Assembly (NCBI RefSeq): GCF_003628505.1 | Contig: NZ_RBZP01000010.1 | Location: 46,106-110,105, forward strand | Length of the DNA: 64,000 nucleotides | Direction of reading: 5' to 3' | Origin: Oceanobacillus halophilus | GTDB taxonomy: Bacteria > Bacillota > Bacilli > Bacillales > Amphibacillaceae | Part shown: positions 1 through 9,801 of the stretch, in pieces | Layout of the letters: each line of letters begins with the position of its first letter | Numbering within the stretch: the first letter of the stretch is position 1 | Made by a program: the position numbers and the translations under genes | The notes under the pieces: model-generated | What the model was told of the DNA's origin: nothing | The model's database searches: none | What the model saw: the letters and a program-made list of their open reading frames with translations, nothing else

Positions 1-1
1 C

Positions 2-931
2 GTTAACTATTTACTCGGAATCTTAACAAACTTGGAAGGGAACATTTGCCATGAAAAGTATGTAGATTTTGATAACCTCACGTACGAAGAAATCCTTCAG
101 GAAATGATCAAGATGGTTGATTACTTATCTGCTCAAACGGAGACCACTCCTTATGGAATTATCGGTATAGGAGTTGGCGTACCAGGTATTATAAGTAATG
201 ATAGTAAGATACTATTGGCTCCGAACCTTAATTGGCGAAATATTGATTTAAAAGAAGAACTAGAATCCAAGTTTGGTGTGCCAGTGACAATAGAAAACGA
301 AGCAAATGCCGGGGCATACGGGGAAAAAACATTCGGTATTGGGAAAAATCACCATAATATCATCTATGTAAGTGTTGGAATTGGTATAGGTGTTGGTCTT
401 ATATTAAATGGGCGACTTTACAAAGGGAACAATGGTTTTTCAGGGGAATTCGGCCACATGACCATCGAGGTAGGTGGTACAAAATGCAGTTGTGGCAGTG
501 AAGGCTGTTGGGAATTATATGCTTCCGAAAGAGCCTTAATAAAAAGTGCTCAACGAAACAACATCCATATCCCTGATTCAAAGGAAATATCCTTAGAAAA
601 ATTAATATCACTTGCTAAAAACGGAGACCATGACTCCATCCAATTGTTTGAGGAAATTGGCAAATATCTTGGGGTTGGTATCAACAATATCATTAATATA
701 TTTAATCCAGAACAAGTAATCATTGGTAACCGAATCGCAGCAGCTGAGACTTGGTTGAAAGAGCCTCTCCGTCAGTGGGTGGAAAACCAAACACTATGGT
801 TTAGCCAAAAGGACTTAAAAGTAGACTTTTCTGCCCTACTAACACATTCCGCAGCTCTAGGAGTATCAGCCTTTGCCGTGGAGAAATTTTTACTGCAAGC
901 AATAGAAACAAATGAAGGGGCAATCTCATAA
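2..931 (+). CDS. xylR: ROK-family transcriptional repressor, XylR-like (5' end missing)
   Basis: The reading frame is open from base 2, so the gene begins before the window and only about 309 C-terminal codons are visible. The visible part is the ROK sugar-kinase-like fold. It has a glycine-rich ligand-binding region (IGIGVGVPG), an ENEANAGAYGE segment, and the ROK zinc signature CSCGSEGCWE followed by YASE. ROK repressors of this length class (about 390 residues) carry an N-terminal winged helix, which must lie upstream. A GH43 beta-xylosidase follows 94 bp downstream on the same strand, which is why a xylose repressor is inferred. The DNA-binding part cannot be inspected, so a ROK kinase (usually about 300 aa) is not strictly excluded. 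Confidence 0.75.
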   Translation, partial: VNYLLGILTNLEGNICHEKYVDFDNLTYEEILQEMIKMVDYLSAQTETTPYGIIGIGVGVPGIISNDSKILLAPNLNWRNIDLKEELESKFGVPVTIENEANAGAYGEKTFGIGKNHHNIIYVSVGIGIGVGLILNGRLYKGNNGFSGEFGHMTIEVGGTKCSCGSEGCWELYASERALIKSAQRNNIHIPDSKEISLEKLISLAKNGDHDSIQLFEEIGKYLGVGINNIINIFNPEQVIIGNRIAAAETWLKEPLRQWVENQTLWFSQKDLKVDFSALLTHSAALGVSAFAVEKFLLQAIETNEGAIS

Positions 932-1024
932 ACTAGGCCCTGGTGAATACTGTTTTTTTCGTTTAAAAGAAAGCGTATTCTTCATAACTTTATATTAAAT
1001 AATTTTACTTCGAGGTGGATAAAC

Positions 1025-2635
1025 ATGACAACAATTCAAAACCCTATCTTAACTGGATTTAATCCTGATCCAAGCATTTGTCGTGCTGGAGAAGATTACT
1101 ATATCGCCGTATCAACTTTTGAATGGTTCCCAGGCGTAGGAATCTACCATTCCAAGGATTTAAAAAACTGGCGTTTAGTTTCAAGACCTTTAAACCGCTT
1201 AAGTCAATTAAACATGATGGGTAACCCTGACTCTGGTGGTGTTTGGGCACCAGCACTTTCTTACAGTGATGGTAAATTCTGGCTTATTTATACCGATGTT
1301 AAAGTAACAGATGGACAATGGAAAGACTGCCATAACTACCTCGTTACTTGTGACACCATTGACGGAGAATGGTCCGAGCCAATTCACATGAACAGTTCTG
1401 GATTTGACCCTTCCCTATTCCATGATGAAGATGGAAAGAAATACTTCATGAACATGGTTTGGGACCCACGTGTTGGCAACCACAACTTCAATGGCATTGT
1501 CCTTCAAGAATTTGATGCAGAACAAGGAAAATTAGTAGGCAAAAAGGAAATTATATTTACAGGAACCGATGTCAAGCTAACAGAAGCACCACATATCTAT
1601 AAGATCAATGGCTATTACTATCTGTTAACTGCTGAAGGTGGAACAAAATACGACCACCAAGCAACGATTGCACGTTCCAAAAACATTTGGGGACCATATG
1701 AAGTACATCCTGAAAATCCATTAATCTCATCATTTGCACATCCAAGAAATCCATTGCAAAAAGCTGGACATGCTTCGATTGTTAAAACACATACAGATGA
1801 GTGGTTCTTGGTACATCTAACTGGACGTCCTTTACCAAAAGAAGATCAACCTTTACTGGATCCACGTGGATTCTGCCCATTAGGTCGTGAAACAGCTATC
1901 CAACGTCTAGAATGGAAAAATGATTGGCCATATGTGGTCGGTGGAAACCAACCTTCTATGCAAATCGAAGGACCGGCTATTGATGAAGTAACCTGGGAAG
2001 CAGATTATCCGGAAAAAGACGATTTTGATGCAGAAACACTAAATGCTCATTTCCAAACACTACGTATTCCATTAGGTGAGCAAACTGTTTCCTTAAAAGA
2101 AAACCCAGGACATCTGCGCATTCATGGCAGAGAATCCTTAACATCTAAATTCACTCAAGCGTTTGTAGCAAGACGCTGGCAGCATTTTAACTTTACTGCA
2201 GAAACAAAAGTAGCATTCCAACCAGAAAATTTCCAGCAAGCTGCAGGCTTAGTTAATTACTACAACACAGAAAACTGGACAGCACTTCAAATCACTTGGA
2301 ATGAAGAAAAAGGTAGAATCCTTGATTTAACCACTTGCGATAACTTTACATTTGATCAACCACTAAAAGGAAAAGAAATTGTCATTCCTGAAGATGTGGA
2401 ATATGTTTACCTTCGTGTCAATGTAAAAACAAGTGTTTATACCTATTCTTATTCCTTTGATGGAACGACTTGGGAAGAGATTCCAGTTGAGTTTTATTCT
2501 TACAAATTGTCCGATGACTATATTCGCGGCGGCGGATTCTTTACTGGAGCATTTGTTGGTATGCAATGTCAGGATATATCTGGTGAGGGTAAAGCGGCTG
2601 ATTTTGATTATTTTGTTTATAGGGTGGAGGAATAA
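1025..2635 (+). CDS. xynB: GH43 beta-xylosidase (possible arabinofuranosidase side activity)
   Basis: A 536-aa intracellular glycosidase with no signal peptide, expected to hydrolyse xylo-oligosaccharides to xylose. The N-terminal five-bladed propeller shows the family residues: base Asp15 in FNPDPS, Asp128 in GFDPS, and acid Glu187 in LTEAPH. The C-terminal half is the beta-sandwich typical of 530-540-aa XynB enzymes. The ATG has a GAGGTGGATAAAC ribosome site. It follows the ROK repressor on the same strand and ends at a strong terminator, so the pair looks like a small xylan-use unit. Exact substrate preference within GH43 cannot be read from the sequence. Confidence 0.92.
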   Translation: MTTIQNPILTGFNPDPSICRAGEDYYIAVSTFEWFPGVGIYHSKDLKNWRLVSRPLNRLSQLNMMGNPDSGGVWAPALSYSDGKFWLIYTDVKVTDGQWKDCHNYLVTCDTIDGEWSEPIHMNSSGFDPSLFHDEDGKKYFMNMVWDPRVGNHNFNGIVLQEFDAEQGKLVGKKEIIFTGTDVKLTEAPHIYKINGYYYLLTAEGGTKYDHQATIARSKNIWGPYEVHPENPLISSFAHPRNPLQKAGHASIVKTHTDEWFLVHLTGRPLPKEDQPLLDPRGFCPLGRETAIQRLEWKNDWPYVVGGNQPSMQIEGPAIDEVTWEADYPEKDDFDAETLNAHFQTLRIPLGEQTVSLKENPGHLRIHGRESLTSKFTQAFVARRWQHFNFTAETKVAFQPENFQQAAGLVNYYNTENWTALQITWNEEKGRILDLTTCDNFTFDQPLKGKEIVIPEDVEYVYLRVNVKTSVYTYSYSFDGTTWEEIPVEFYSYKLSDDYIRGGGFFTGAFVGMQCQDISGEGKAADFDYFVYRVEE

Positions 2636-2640
2636 GGATA

Positions 2641-2672
2641 AAAACAGGCCAGTTTTGTGGCCTGTTTTTTTA
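2641..2672 (+). terminator. Rho-independent terminator after xynB
   Basis: Inverted ACAGGCCA/TGGCCTGT stem with a short loop, followed by a run of seven T, six bases after the xynB stop. Confidence 0.9.
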
Positions 2673-2971
2673 TGGGAAATAGTTGTTTTAATATTGGAGT
2701 CTTTTAACATTTTTCTCCTTTTCTATTTCTATCATTCTAGGGAATAGCTGGTAATTTTGATAATTTATCTATAGTACGGCGAAATAATAGGGATGGATGC
2801 TGATTGATAGATTGTACTAGCCTGGTTTTTATTGATTTAGGGGATTAAATAGAGATATTAATATGAGAATTCCTCCATTAATACCTCCCTGTTTATGAAC
2901 TTACCATAATTATAAGTTACCCTTACTTAGTAAGACTCTTATCATTTTTATTTCTTTTATTACTATAACCA
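2673..2971. other. Intergenic stretch without a recognisable gene
   Basis: About 300 bp of AT-rich DNA between the convergent xynB and the DeoR-type regulator. I see no open frame with a ribosome site and no repeat. Confidence 0.6.
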
Positions 2972-3733
2972 CTATACCTCCACAACACTTATCCCTCTAT
3001 CTTCCAACCGTTCCACCATTCTCCTATCTACATTACTATCTATAATGACATAATCTACAACATCTAAATCACCAATTTTTGAAAATGCTTGTGCACCAAG
3101 CTTGCTATGATCCATCATTAAATATACAGTATCTGCTTTTTCAATCATTTTCATTTTTACTCTTGCTTGTTGTTCTTGTGACTCACTTATTCCTTGTTCC
3201 AAGTGAAGTCCTTTACAGGAAATGAAGGCCTTATTTAAGTAATAGCTATCCATAGAAGACTCTGCTAACGGGCCTGCATAGGAAAGCGACTCTGACAGTA
3301 ATGTACCTCCTGTTGAGATAACAGTTATTTCATTTTTACTACTTAATTCCATTGCTACCTTAATAGAATTGGTCAAAACGGTTATAGATATATTAGGTAA
3401 TGCTTTAGCCATATACCAAGCAGTTGTACTTGCATCTAAAATGACCTTATCTCCCACTGCTACGTGTTTTACTGCTTCCAATGCTATTTCCTTCTTTTCC
3501 TGGACATTCATGATTTCTCTCGTTGTATATGGTATCTCAAAGGAATCAGTGGATTGTATACTGACAGCACCACCATGACTTCGAGCTAATTTTTTCTCAT
3601 TCTCTAGCTTTTCTAAGTCCCTGCGAATTGTTTCTTCGGTCACAGAAAACAATTTGCTAAGTTCAGATACACGTACACTCTTTCTCTCGTTTACAAGATT
3701 AACAATCTTACTCTGCCTCTCTGCTACTAACAT
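2972..3733 (-). CDS. DeoR-family regulator of the rhamnose locus
   Basis: A 253-aa DeoR/GlpR-type repressor. Residues 1-55 form the winged helix (AERQSKIVNLV...VSELSKLFSVTEETIRRDL), followed by the LARSHGGAV linker typical of the family. The remainder is the DeoR sensor domain, with the DASTTAWYMAKAL effector-site region and a STGGTLL segment. It is the last gene of a run of rhamnose genes on the same strand, 140 bp after rhaD. A terminator hairpin lies between them, so it may be transcribed mainly on its own. It is the likely reader of the shared operator-like motif found before rhaD, rhaB, rhaM and the alcohol dehydrogenase. The ligand, perhaps a phosphorylated rhamnose intermediate, is inferred. 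Confidence 0.85.
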   Translation of the reverse strand: MLVAERQSKIVNLVNERKSVRVSELSKLFSVTEETIRRDLEKLENEKKLARSHGGAVSIQSTDSFEIPYTTREIMNVQEKKEIALEAVKHVAVGDKVILDASTTAWYMAKALPNISITVLTNSIKVAMELSSKNEITVISTGGTLLSESLSYAGPLAESSMDSYYLNKAFISCKGLHLEQGISESQEQQARVKMKMIEKADTVYLMMDHSKLGAQAFSKIGDLDVVDYVIIDSNVDRRMVERLEDRGISVVEV

Positions 3734-3830
3734 AACGTACCCCTTCTTCCACTACAAAATAGCATCTATTAATTCTATATTTTCTCTATTTAGCATACCA
3801 TTTTTTTGTGTATCTTTGAATATACAGTCT

Positions 3831-3865
3831 TATAAAAATAAGCAAAGGTTTCAACCCCTTTGCTT
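3831..3865 (-). terminator. Terminator after rhaD
   Basis: On the minus strand the stem AAGCAAAGG/CCTTTGCTT is followed by ATTTTTAT, just past the rhaD stop and before the DeoR gene. Confidence 0.8.
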
Positions 3866-3873
3866 ACAAATTT

Positions 3874-4716
3874 TTATAAAAAGTATCTTTTTGGTGGGTT
3901 CACATGAAACGCTTTTGCTAAATCAAGCAACTGCTGATCCGTAATGACTTGTTTTGCTCCACCTTGATGTGCATGAACCAAATTATAGACTTTAGCTGCT
4001 TTCTCCACCGTTTCAATTAAACCAAATGCTTCATCAATGGATTTTCCAGCACCGAAGATTCCATGATGTGGCCATACAGCCAAACGGAACTCATTCATTT
4101 TTTTCGCTGTTTCACGGCCAATTTCAGAAGTTCCTGGAACCATCCAAGGTAAGATTCCAACACCTTCAGGGAATACCACTAAACATTCTGTGCACATTTG
4201 CCAAAGTGTTCTTGTAAAGCTTACTTCATCTAAGTCATGCGTAAATGTCATCGCAATTAAATTCGTTGCATGTGTATGCATGATAACTCGATGATTCGGA
4301 TCATGCTTTAGGCGCTCTATGTGGCTCATGAAGTGAGAAGCAAGTTCACTCGTCGGTCTTCCACCATCACTAAGTCCCCAAAACACTTCCACATTTTTAC
4401 CATCTGCTGTTACACGGAGCAGTGCAAGACATTCTTCAGGATTTTCGATCACTTTTCTAAAATACTTTCCAGACCCTGTTACCAAGAAATACTTCCCAGC
4501 AAGTTCTACTACAGGAAAGTCTAATTCAATCGTACGCAAAACATAAGTAATATCTAAATACGGGCTGACTTCCTCTTCAGTTAATAGGGAGCTAATATTC
4601 CCACCATTTAATTCATCCCAACCTAGCTTCCACATATCGTATGTTGTATTCATCATGTTTTTAACAAATGGAGCATTTAAAACAGATTGTCTTTTTATTT
4701 CTTCCGCCATTTTCAT
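3874..4716 (-). CDS. rhaD: Rhamnulose-1-phosphate aldolase
   Basis: A 280-aa class II aldolase, close to the 274 aa of the E. coli enzyme. It cleaves L-rhamnulose 1-phosphate to dihydroxyacetone phosphate and L-lactaldehyde. The N-terminal [13 protein letters not shown] segment is the phosphate-binding region of the RhaD/FucA family. The zinc ligands are carried by THATN and the later PHHGIFGAG. It lies in the rhamnose gene run, separated from rhaA by about 200 bp that hold a terminator and an operator-like motif, so it probably has its own promoter. Start could be this ATG or the one two codons downstream. Confidence 0.93.
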   Translation of the reverse strand: MKMAEEIKRQSVLNAPFVKNMMNTTYDMWKLGWDELNGGNISSLLTEEEVSPYLDITYVLRTIELDFPVVELAGKYFLVTGSGKYFRKVIENPEECLALLRVTADGKNVEVFWGLSDGGRPTSELASHFMSHIERLKHDPNHRVIMHTHATNLIAMTFTHDLDEVSFTRTLWQMCTECLVVFPEGVGILPWMVPGTSEIGRETAKKMNEFRLAVWPHHGIFGAGKSIDEAFGLIETVEKAAKVYNLVHAHQGGAKQVITDQQLLDLAKAFHVNPPKRYFL

Positions 4717-4810
4717 GTCCCAACTTCCCTTCTATTATTCACCGTATATCCATGTATATCTGTATTTATCATACTTGTATTTGTTTGGAAACGCAACAAA
4801 ATAATGTAGT

Positions 4811-4830
4811 TTTGTTTTTGTTTACGTTGT
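4811..4830. promoter_or_regulatory. Operator-like motif upstream of rhaD
   Basis: TTTGTTTTTGTTTACGTTGT resembles the TTTATTTTTGTTTATGTTGA-type sequence upstream of rhaB and the TTTATGTTGA sequences before rhaM and the alcohol dehydrogenase, in the opposite orientation. A candidate site for the local DeoR regulator. Confidence 0.4.
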
Positions 4831-4853
4831 TTATCGGGCGTTTTCCAAAAACA

Positions 4854-4897
4854 AAGGCAAGTGATAACCAGTAGTAATTACATCCACCACTTGCCTT
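4854..4897 (-). terminator. Terminator after rhaA
   Basis: AAGGCAAGTG/CACTTGCCTT inverted repeat. On the minus strand it is followed by TGTTTTTGG, placed 20 bp past the rhaA stop. Confidence 0.7.
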
Positions 4898-4916
4898 ATT
4901 CTGTTACATATTCAAA

Positions 4917-6173
4917 TTAGTTTCTCTTTGATAAAACAGTTTCTTCATAGCTCTTCACTTCATCTAACCAAGATTCCCCAACTGGAACTCCCATTTGTTC
5001 ACAGTAGTAATCCCAAATGGCTCCAAATGGATAGGTTTTAAGTTCTTCCATCAATGCAAGTCTTTCTGTGAAGTTTCCATCTTCCTGTAATTGTTTTAAA
5101 TAATCGTTTGGTGTGAGCATTGCATATAATAAAGCTTTAATCATATTGCGTGTACCGATTGTCCATGCAGCGATCCGATTAATACTTGCATCAAAGAAAT
5201 CAAGGCCAATTCTTACTTTGTCTAAAGCATCATTTCGAACGATTTCCAACCCAATTTCACGTAATTCATCATCTAAAATAACAACATGATCACTGTCCCA
5301 ACGTACTGGTCTGGATACGTGCAATGCTAATTCATCACTGTATAAAAGCATGGAAGAAATCTTATTGGAAATTACTTCTGTTGGATGATAGTGTCCGGAA
5401 TCAAGTAATAGCAACTTGTTGTTCTTCAAAGCGTAGCCCATATAAAATTCGTGGGAACCAACTACATACGCTTCTGAACCAATACCAAATAGTTTACTTT
5501 CCACTGCATCTACATTGTATTTTTCATCAATTTCAACAGAGAAAATTTCATCTAGTGATTCTTTCAGCCTCTTTCTAGGTGTTAAACGATCACTTGGAAT
5601 ATCTTTATACCCATCTGGAATCCAAATATTAGTTAGAGTTGAGGTACCTAGTTCCTTCCCAAAGTATTCGGCAATTTTACGACTGGCAACTGTGTGGCGA
5701 ATCCAGAAGTCTCGGATTTCCTTGTTAGGATGCGCCAATGTTAACCCATCGTCTGCTTTTGGATGAGAGAATAGAGTTGGATTAAAGTCTAAACCAAGTC
5801 CATTTTTCTTTGCCCAATTCACCCAGTTTTCAAAGTGCTGTGGTTTAATCGCATCTCTATCAACAACTTCTCCCTCTGTCTCTGCATAGATCGCATGCAA
5901 GTTTACACGATGTTTACCAGGAATAAGGGAGAGCGCCTTTTCTAAGTCACTTCTTAGCTCTTTAGGATTTGTTGCTTTTCCAGGGTAGTTACCTGTGACA
6001 TCAATACCACCAGATAGTTCTTGCTGATTTACTTCAAAACCGCCAATATCGTCCCCTTGCCAGCAATGAATAGAGATAGGTACATTTTTTAATTTTTTCA
6101 ATACATCCTCTACATTAATTCCCCATTTTTCATATTGTTGTTTTGCGTTTTCAAAATTCTCTTTAACTGTCAT
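4917..6173 (-). CDS. rhaA: L-rhamnose isomerase
   Basis: 418 aa, essentially the family length (E. coli 419). It interconverts L-rhamnose and L-rhamnulose with Mn/Co in the cytosol. The sequence follows the RhaA family throughout: [14 protein letters not shown] near the N terminus, [38 protein letters not shown] (metal site region) and VRWDSDHVV. The ATG lies 2 bp after the rhaB stop and its GGAGGG ribosome site overlaps the end of rhaB, so rhaBA are co-transcribed and probably translationally coupled. Confidence 0.97.
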   Translation of the reverse strand: MTVKENFENAKQQYEKWGINVEDVLKKLKNVPISIHCWQGDDIGGFEVNQQELSGGIDVTGNYPGKATNPKELRSDLEKALSLIPGKHRVNLHAIYAETEGEVVDRDAIKPQHFENWVNWAKKNGLGLDFNPTLFSHPKADDGLTLAHPNKEIRDFWIRHTVASRKIAEYFGKELGTSTLTNIWIPDGYKDIPSDRLTPRKRLKESLDEIFSVEIDEKYNVDAVESKLFGIGSEAYVVGSHEFYMGYALKNNKLLLLDSGHYHPTEVISNKISSMLLYSDELALHVSRPVRWDSDHVVILDDELREIGLEIVRNDALDKVRIGLDFFDASINRIAAWTIGTRNMIKALLYAMLTPNDYLKQLQEDGNFTERLALMEELKTYPFGAIWDYYCEQMGVPVGESWLDEVKSYEETVLSKRN

Positions 6174-6175
6174 GT

Positions 6176-7594
6176 TTAGCCCTCCACTTTTTGTTTCTTC
6201 GTATATGTCTTCAAATCAAAGGATTTTTTTATAAGATTCCTGGCATCCTCTATATCATCAATCTTATTTAGCGCCATCAACTGTGCAGCCATATTACCGA
6301 TTGCCGTTGCTTCAGATGGACCAGCTATGACTTCTTTGCCTGTCGTATCTGCGATTAATTGATTCAGCATTTCGTTTTTGGAACCTCCACCAATAACATT
6401 TATCTTTTGGAAATCCTTTTCATAAATTTCTTCAATCTGATCGATGGCACTTTGATAACTTATTGCCAAACTATCAAACACGCATTTGGCAATTTCTCCT
6501 GGTGATTCCGGTATTCTCTGATTAGTTTCCTTACAATATAGTTGAATTTCTTTGGTCATATTTTGTGGCTTTAAGAATCTATCATCATCTACATTAACTT
6601 GTGAGTGAAAATCAATTTCCTTATCTGCCATTTCTGCAAATTCCGCAAACGAGTATTGGTCATTAAAATTACGTTTTACTTCCTGAATCATCCAAAGCCC
6701 CATGATGTTTTTCAAGAAACGATAACGATAATTCACGCCACCCTCATTAGTAAAGTTATAGTCAAGTGCTTTCGTTACACAAATTGGAAAGCGATTTTCC
6801 ACACCAATGAGTGACCATGTCCCTGAACTGATATAGATAGTGTCCTCTTGTTCAGGTACAGCTAAAACAGCGGAACCAGTATCATGTGTAGCAGGAAGTA
6901 TAACTTCCATGTCAAACCCAAACTCATCTACTAGATCTGGCTTCAAAGTTCCAATTGATGATTTGGGCGGCAAAATTTCTTGGAACATTTCAGTGGGAAT
7001 ACCCAGTTGTTTCATTAATTCATTGTCCCATTTCTTGGTAAATGCGTTGACCAATTGAGTAGAAGTTGCATTCGTATATTCATTAACTTTTTTACCTGTA
7101 AGCAAATAGTTCAAGTAATCTGGAATCATGAGGAATGTTTTTGCTTCCTTTAACAATTCCGGATTATTTTTCTTTAAATAATATAATTGATAGATCGTAT
7201 TAAACTTTTGGAATTGTATACCTGTTTCCAGATAAAGACGCTCTTTACTAATCTTAGAAAAAACTTCTTCCATCATCCCGTCTGTTCTGGAATCTCGATA
7301 AGCTACCGCGTCCGTTAACATTTCATCGTTTTCATCTAATAAAACGAAGTCCACAGCCCAAGTATCTATACCAATGCTTTCTGGGCTAAAACCCTGTTCC
7401 TTCGTCTTACGAATACCTGTTTTTATTTCAGTAAAAAGCCTCTTTATGTCCCAGCAAAAGTGGTTATTTTTTTCTATAAGTTTATTTTCGAAACGGTGGA
7501 CTTCTTCTAATATCATCTTGCCATTTTGTAAATAACCGGCAATAAGTCTACCGCTTGAAGCACCAATATCTACTGCTAGGCTGCATTTTTGCAT
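6176..7594 (-). CDS. rhaB: Rhamnulokinase
   Basis: 472-aa FGGY-family kinase that phosphorylates L-rhamnulose at O1. Visible motifs are the N-terminal phosphate-binding [10 protein letters not shown], the substrate-site region [21 protein letters not shown] with [11 protein letters not shown], and the C-terminal adenosine site [15 protein letters not shown] followed by [10 protein letters not shown]. It heads the rhaBA transcript, with a GAAGGTGATGTC ribosome site. An operator-like motif and a cre-like box lie in the 275-bp upstream region. Confidence 0.96.
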   Translation of the reverse strand: MQKCSLAVDIGASSGRLIAGYLQNGKMILEEVHRFENKLIEKNNHFCWDIKRLFTEIKTGIRKTKEQGFSPESIGIDTWAVDFVLLDENDEMLTDAVAYRDSRTDGMMEEVFSKISKERLYLETGIQFQKFNTIYQLYYLKKNNPELLKEAKTFLMIPDYLNYLLTGKKVNEYTNATSTQLVNAFTKKWDNELMKQLGIPTEMFQEILPPKSSIGTLKPDLVDEFGFDMEVILPATHDTGSAVLAVPEQEDTIYISSGTWSLIGVENRFPICVTKALDYNFTNEGGVNYRYRFLKNIMGLWMIQEVKRNFNDQYSFAEFAEMADKEIDFHSQVNVDDDRFLKPQNMTKEIQLYCKETNQRIPESPGEIAKCVFDSLAISYQSAIDQIEEIYEKDFQKINVIGGGSKNEMLNQLIADTTGKEVIAGPSEATAIGNMAAQLMALNKIDDIEDARNLIKKSFDLKTYTKKQKVEG

Positions 7595-7705
7595 GACATC
7601 ACCTTCCGCTAGAAAAAGAATTTCCTTTTTTATGGTTAACCATTTTCTTTCTCATCTTGTAGAACATCTACTAATTTAATAACACTATTCTTAACTACAA
7701 CTCTA

Positions 7706-7719
7706 TGATAACGCTATCC
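7706..7719. promoter_or_regulatory. cre-like site upstream of rhaB
   Basis: TGATAACGCTATCC matches 12 of 14 positions of the CcpA cre consensus TGWAANCGNTNWCA. It is 112-125 bp upstream of the rhaB start. Weaker than the site before rhaM. Confidence 0.4.
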
Positions 7720-7725
7720 TATCCA

Positions 7726-7739
7726 AAAGTCAACATAAA
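7726..7739. promoter_or_regulatory. Operator-like motif upstream of rhaB
   Basis: Read on the minus strand this is TTTATGTTGACTTT. The identical 14-mer occurs before rhaM at 9643-9656, and a near copy lies before the alcohol dehydrogenase. Candidate DeoR-family operator. Confidence 0.5.
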
Positions 7740-7869
7740 CAAAAATAAATACAACGTATAAATCTTTATTTAACTTTATTTACCTTTGTTAACCAAAAGT
7801 GTAAAAAGAAATAGGCATCGATTTTGCTCACGTAATCGCTGCCTATTTTGATTGATTATATACTAATTC

Positions 7870-9186
7870 TTATATTGCCTTCGATTTTTCATCTGTTACT
7901 AAATCACCATAACGTTCTTTTTCAATTTGCTGTAACGTTTTACCTCTGGTGTGTGGTGCCATCGCTATACCAATGATCATATGAATAACAAGGAAGGCAA
8001 TCATTACTATACCTGCCACTTTAAATCCTAATGTTGCCATGATTGTAGGTAATACGAATGACCATATCGCAATACCTGTTCGTACAATAAAGTACATGAG
8101 TCCTTGAGCAGTTGCACGATAACGTGTAGGGAATAATTCACTTGTCCATAATGCGTAAAATGCTTGTGCCCCAATACCTGCTGCAGAACCCCAAAGGACA
8201 ACGAATGAAATTAGTGTTGGCCAAGTCATTGGCATGAATGTTAAGATAATCCATGCAACTACACCCATTGCTGCACCAATACCGAATATTAATTTTCTAC
8301 TAAACTTGTCTCCTAATTTCATAAAGATGAAATAGGTTGTTAATACGGTAAACATCCATAGGAATGATTGAAGCAAGTTAGCCTGCATGTTACTTAATCC
8401 ACCAACATTTTCATAAATATATGGCATAAAGTAACCCATTGCCCCTGCAGTTAAATTCCAGAATAGATAAATTCCCATTAGTAAGAATAGTGCTTGACGA
8501 TTGGGTCTTAAACTAAACAATTCTTTTAAAGCACTTTTTTGAACAATACCTTTTGCTTTATCTGATTTTTCCTGTGCTTGCTGTTCTTCCCAAATTTTAG
8601 ATTCTGGTAATCCACGGCGGATATATAATGCAACCGCTGCTATAATTAGTAAATGTAAGAATATAAGTCTAGATCCTAGTAATCCAAGAGGTGCTACCAG
8701 CACTGCTAAAGCAAACGTAATCATTGGGCCTATCGACCATGCTAATTGGGCGGTTCCAACATGGGCGGCTCGTTTTTCTTTCGGAGACTCTTCTGCAATA
8801 TATGTCCAAGACACTGGTACACCGGCACCAACCGCAATACCTGTTATAATGGTACCGATTAATAACATCGAGAAGTTCATGGATGCGGCAATTAACGCAA
8901 CACCAATCATGTAAACCATTAAGTCATAACTAAAAATAATTCTCCTACCAAACTTATCTGTTAACGGGCCACCAATTAGTGCACCAATTGCGGCACCTAA
9001 AGCGTTTGCACTTAAGGCACTAAGCAAACCTACGCCTAAACTATCAATTCCTAAGTACGCTTGCCAAAGTGTTAAACTACTCGCAGCAGCGATAATGGAA
9101 CCGGCTTCTATATAGTTTGCCATCGAAACAGCAATCGTAGCTTTCCAGCCTGTTACATTTTTTGCTGCAAATCTTTGTTTAGCCAT
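7870..9186 (-). CDS. MFS sugar transporter, probable rhamnose permease
   Basis: 438-aa major facilitator with about 12 hydrophobic segments. The signature GGPLTDKFGRR sits between segments 2 and 3, and the mid-loop equivalent MKLGDKFSRKL sits in the second half. The PESKIWEE motif after segment 6 and the ELFPTRYRATAQG motif are typical of the sugar-porter type. The start has an AAAGGAGGAAATATAG ribosome site and the gene begins 35 bp after rhaM, so the two are co-transcribed. No ABC or RhaT-type transporter is present in the locus, so rhamnose uptake is the likely job. Substrate is inferred from context only. Confidence 0.82.
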   Translation of the reverse strand: MAKQRFAAKNVTGWKATIAVSMANYIEAGSIIAAASSLTLWQAYLGIDSLGVGLLSALSANALGAAIGALIGGPLTDKFGRRIIFSYDLMVYMIGVALIAASMNFSMLLIGTIITGIAVGAGVPVSWTYIAEESPKEKRAAHVGTAQLAWSIGPMITFALAVLVAPLGLLGSRLIFLHLLIIAAVALYIRRGLPESKIWEEQQAQEKSDKAKGIVQKSALKELFSLRPNRQALFLLMGIYLFWNLTAGAMGYFMPYIYENVGGLSNMQANLLQSFLWMFTVLTTYFIFMKLGDKFSRKLIFGIGAAMGVVAWIILTFMPMTWPTLISFVVLWGSAAGIGAQAFYALWTSELFPTRYRATAQGLMYFIVRTGIAIWSFVLPTIMATLGFKVAGIVMIAFLVIHMIIGIAMAPHTRGKTLQQIEKERYGDLVTDEKSKAI

Positions 9187-9221
9187 CTATATTTCCTCCT
9201 TTTTATGTTTTTGATTGTGTT

Positions 9222-9536
9222 TTAATCCATGTGAAAGACTTCTTTCAAATCTACAGAGACCGGACTTTCATCTGGATGCGTTTCCATGACAGATTCCATA
9301 AAAGCCCACCATTTTTGATTTATTTCTGTTTTTGCCATTTGATTCCATTTTTTCTCATCTTCAATCTCTAAATATCCAAATAGTTTACTGGTTTCTTTAT
9401 CTAAAAAAATGGAATAATTGCTGGCGCCATGACGATGAAGTTCTTCTACCATTTCTGGCCAGATTTCATTATGGCGTTTTTCATACTCTTCATGCATGTC
9501 AGGATAGACAGTCATAATAAATGCTTTCCTAATCAT
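9222..9536 (-). CDS. rhaM: L-rhamnose mutarotase
   Basis: 104 aa, the exact family size. It interconverts the anomers of L-rhamnose, supplying the form used by RhaA. Family motifs are visible: EYEKRHNEIWPEM with the active-site His, the GASNYSIFLD strand, KLFGYLEIEDE, and the tandem Trp in NQKWWAFM. First gene of the rhaM-transporter transcript, with a perfect cre box and an operator-like motif upstream. Confidence 0.95.
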   Translation of the reverse strand: MIRKAFIMTVYPDMHEEYEKRHNEIWPEMVEELHRHGASNYSIFLDKETSKLFGYLEIEDEKKWNQMAKTEINQKWWAFMESVMETHPDESPVSVDLKEVFHMD

Positions 9537-9591
9537 TTTTTCACCCTTTCTATATTTCTATCAATTTAAGTGAAAAGAATATAAATGTAAG

Positions 9592-9605
9592 TGATAACGA
9601 TTACA
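9592..9605. promoter_or_regulatory. CcpA cre site upstream of rhaM
   Basis: On the minus strand TGTAATCGTTATCA matches every position of TGWAANCGNTNWCA. It is 56-69 bp upstream of the rhaM ATG, suitable for catabolite repression of the rhaM-transporter transcript. Confidence 0.75.
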
Positions 9606-9642
9606 TTTACCTCACATCATTATAATAATACGCTTTCACAAC

Positions 9643-9720
9643 AAAGTCAACATAAATCAACAAATTTATTTTTATTCATTTTTGATTTATGGTTTATGTT
9701 AGACAGTTTCCAACATAAAC
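9643..9720. promoter_or_regulatory. Operator-like repeats between rhaM and the alcohol dehydrogenase
   Basis: Contains AAAGTCAACATAAA (identical to the rhaB site), then an inverted partner with TTTGATTTATG and TTTATGTTAGAC, and a third CAACATAAAC. CATAAATCAA and TTGATTTATG are exact inverse complements. Likely the main regulator site for rhaM. Confidence 0.5.
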
Positions 9721-9801
9721 AGTATGCATTATATGGAGTTGTCTAAAAAACAGCACATCTACTGAATATATGAGTAAATGCGCTATTTATCTACACTGGA
9801 A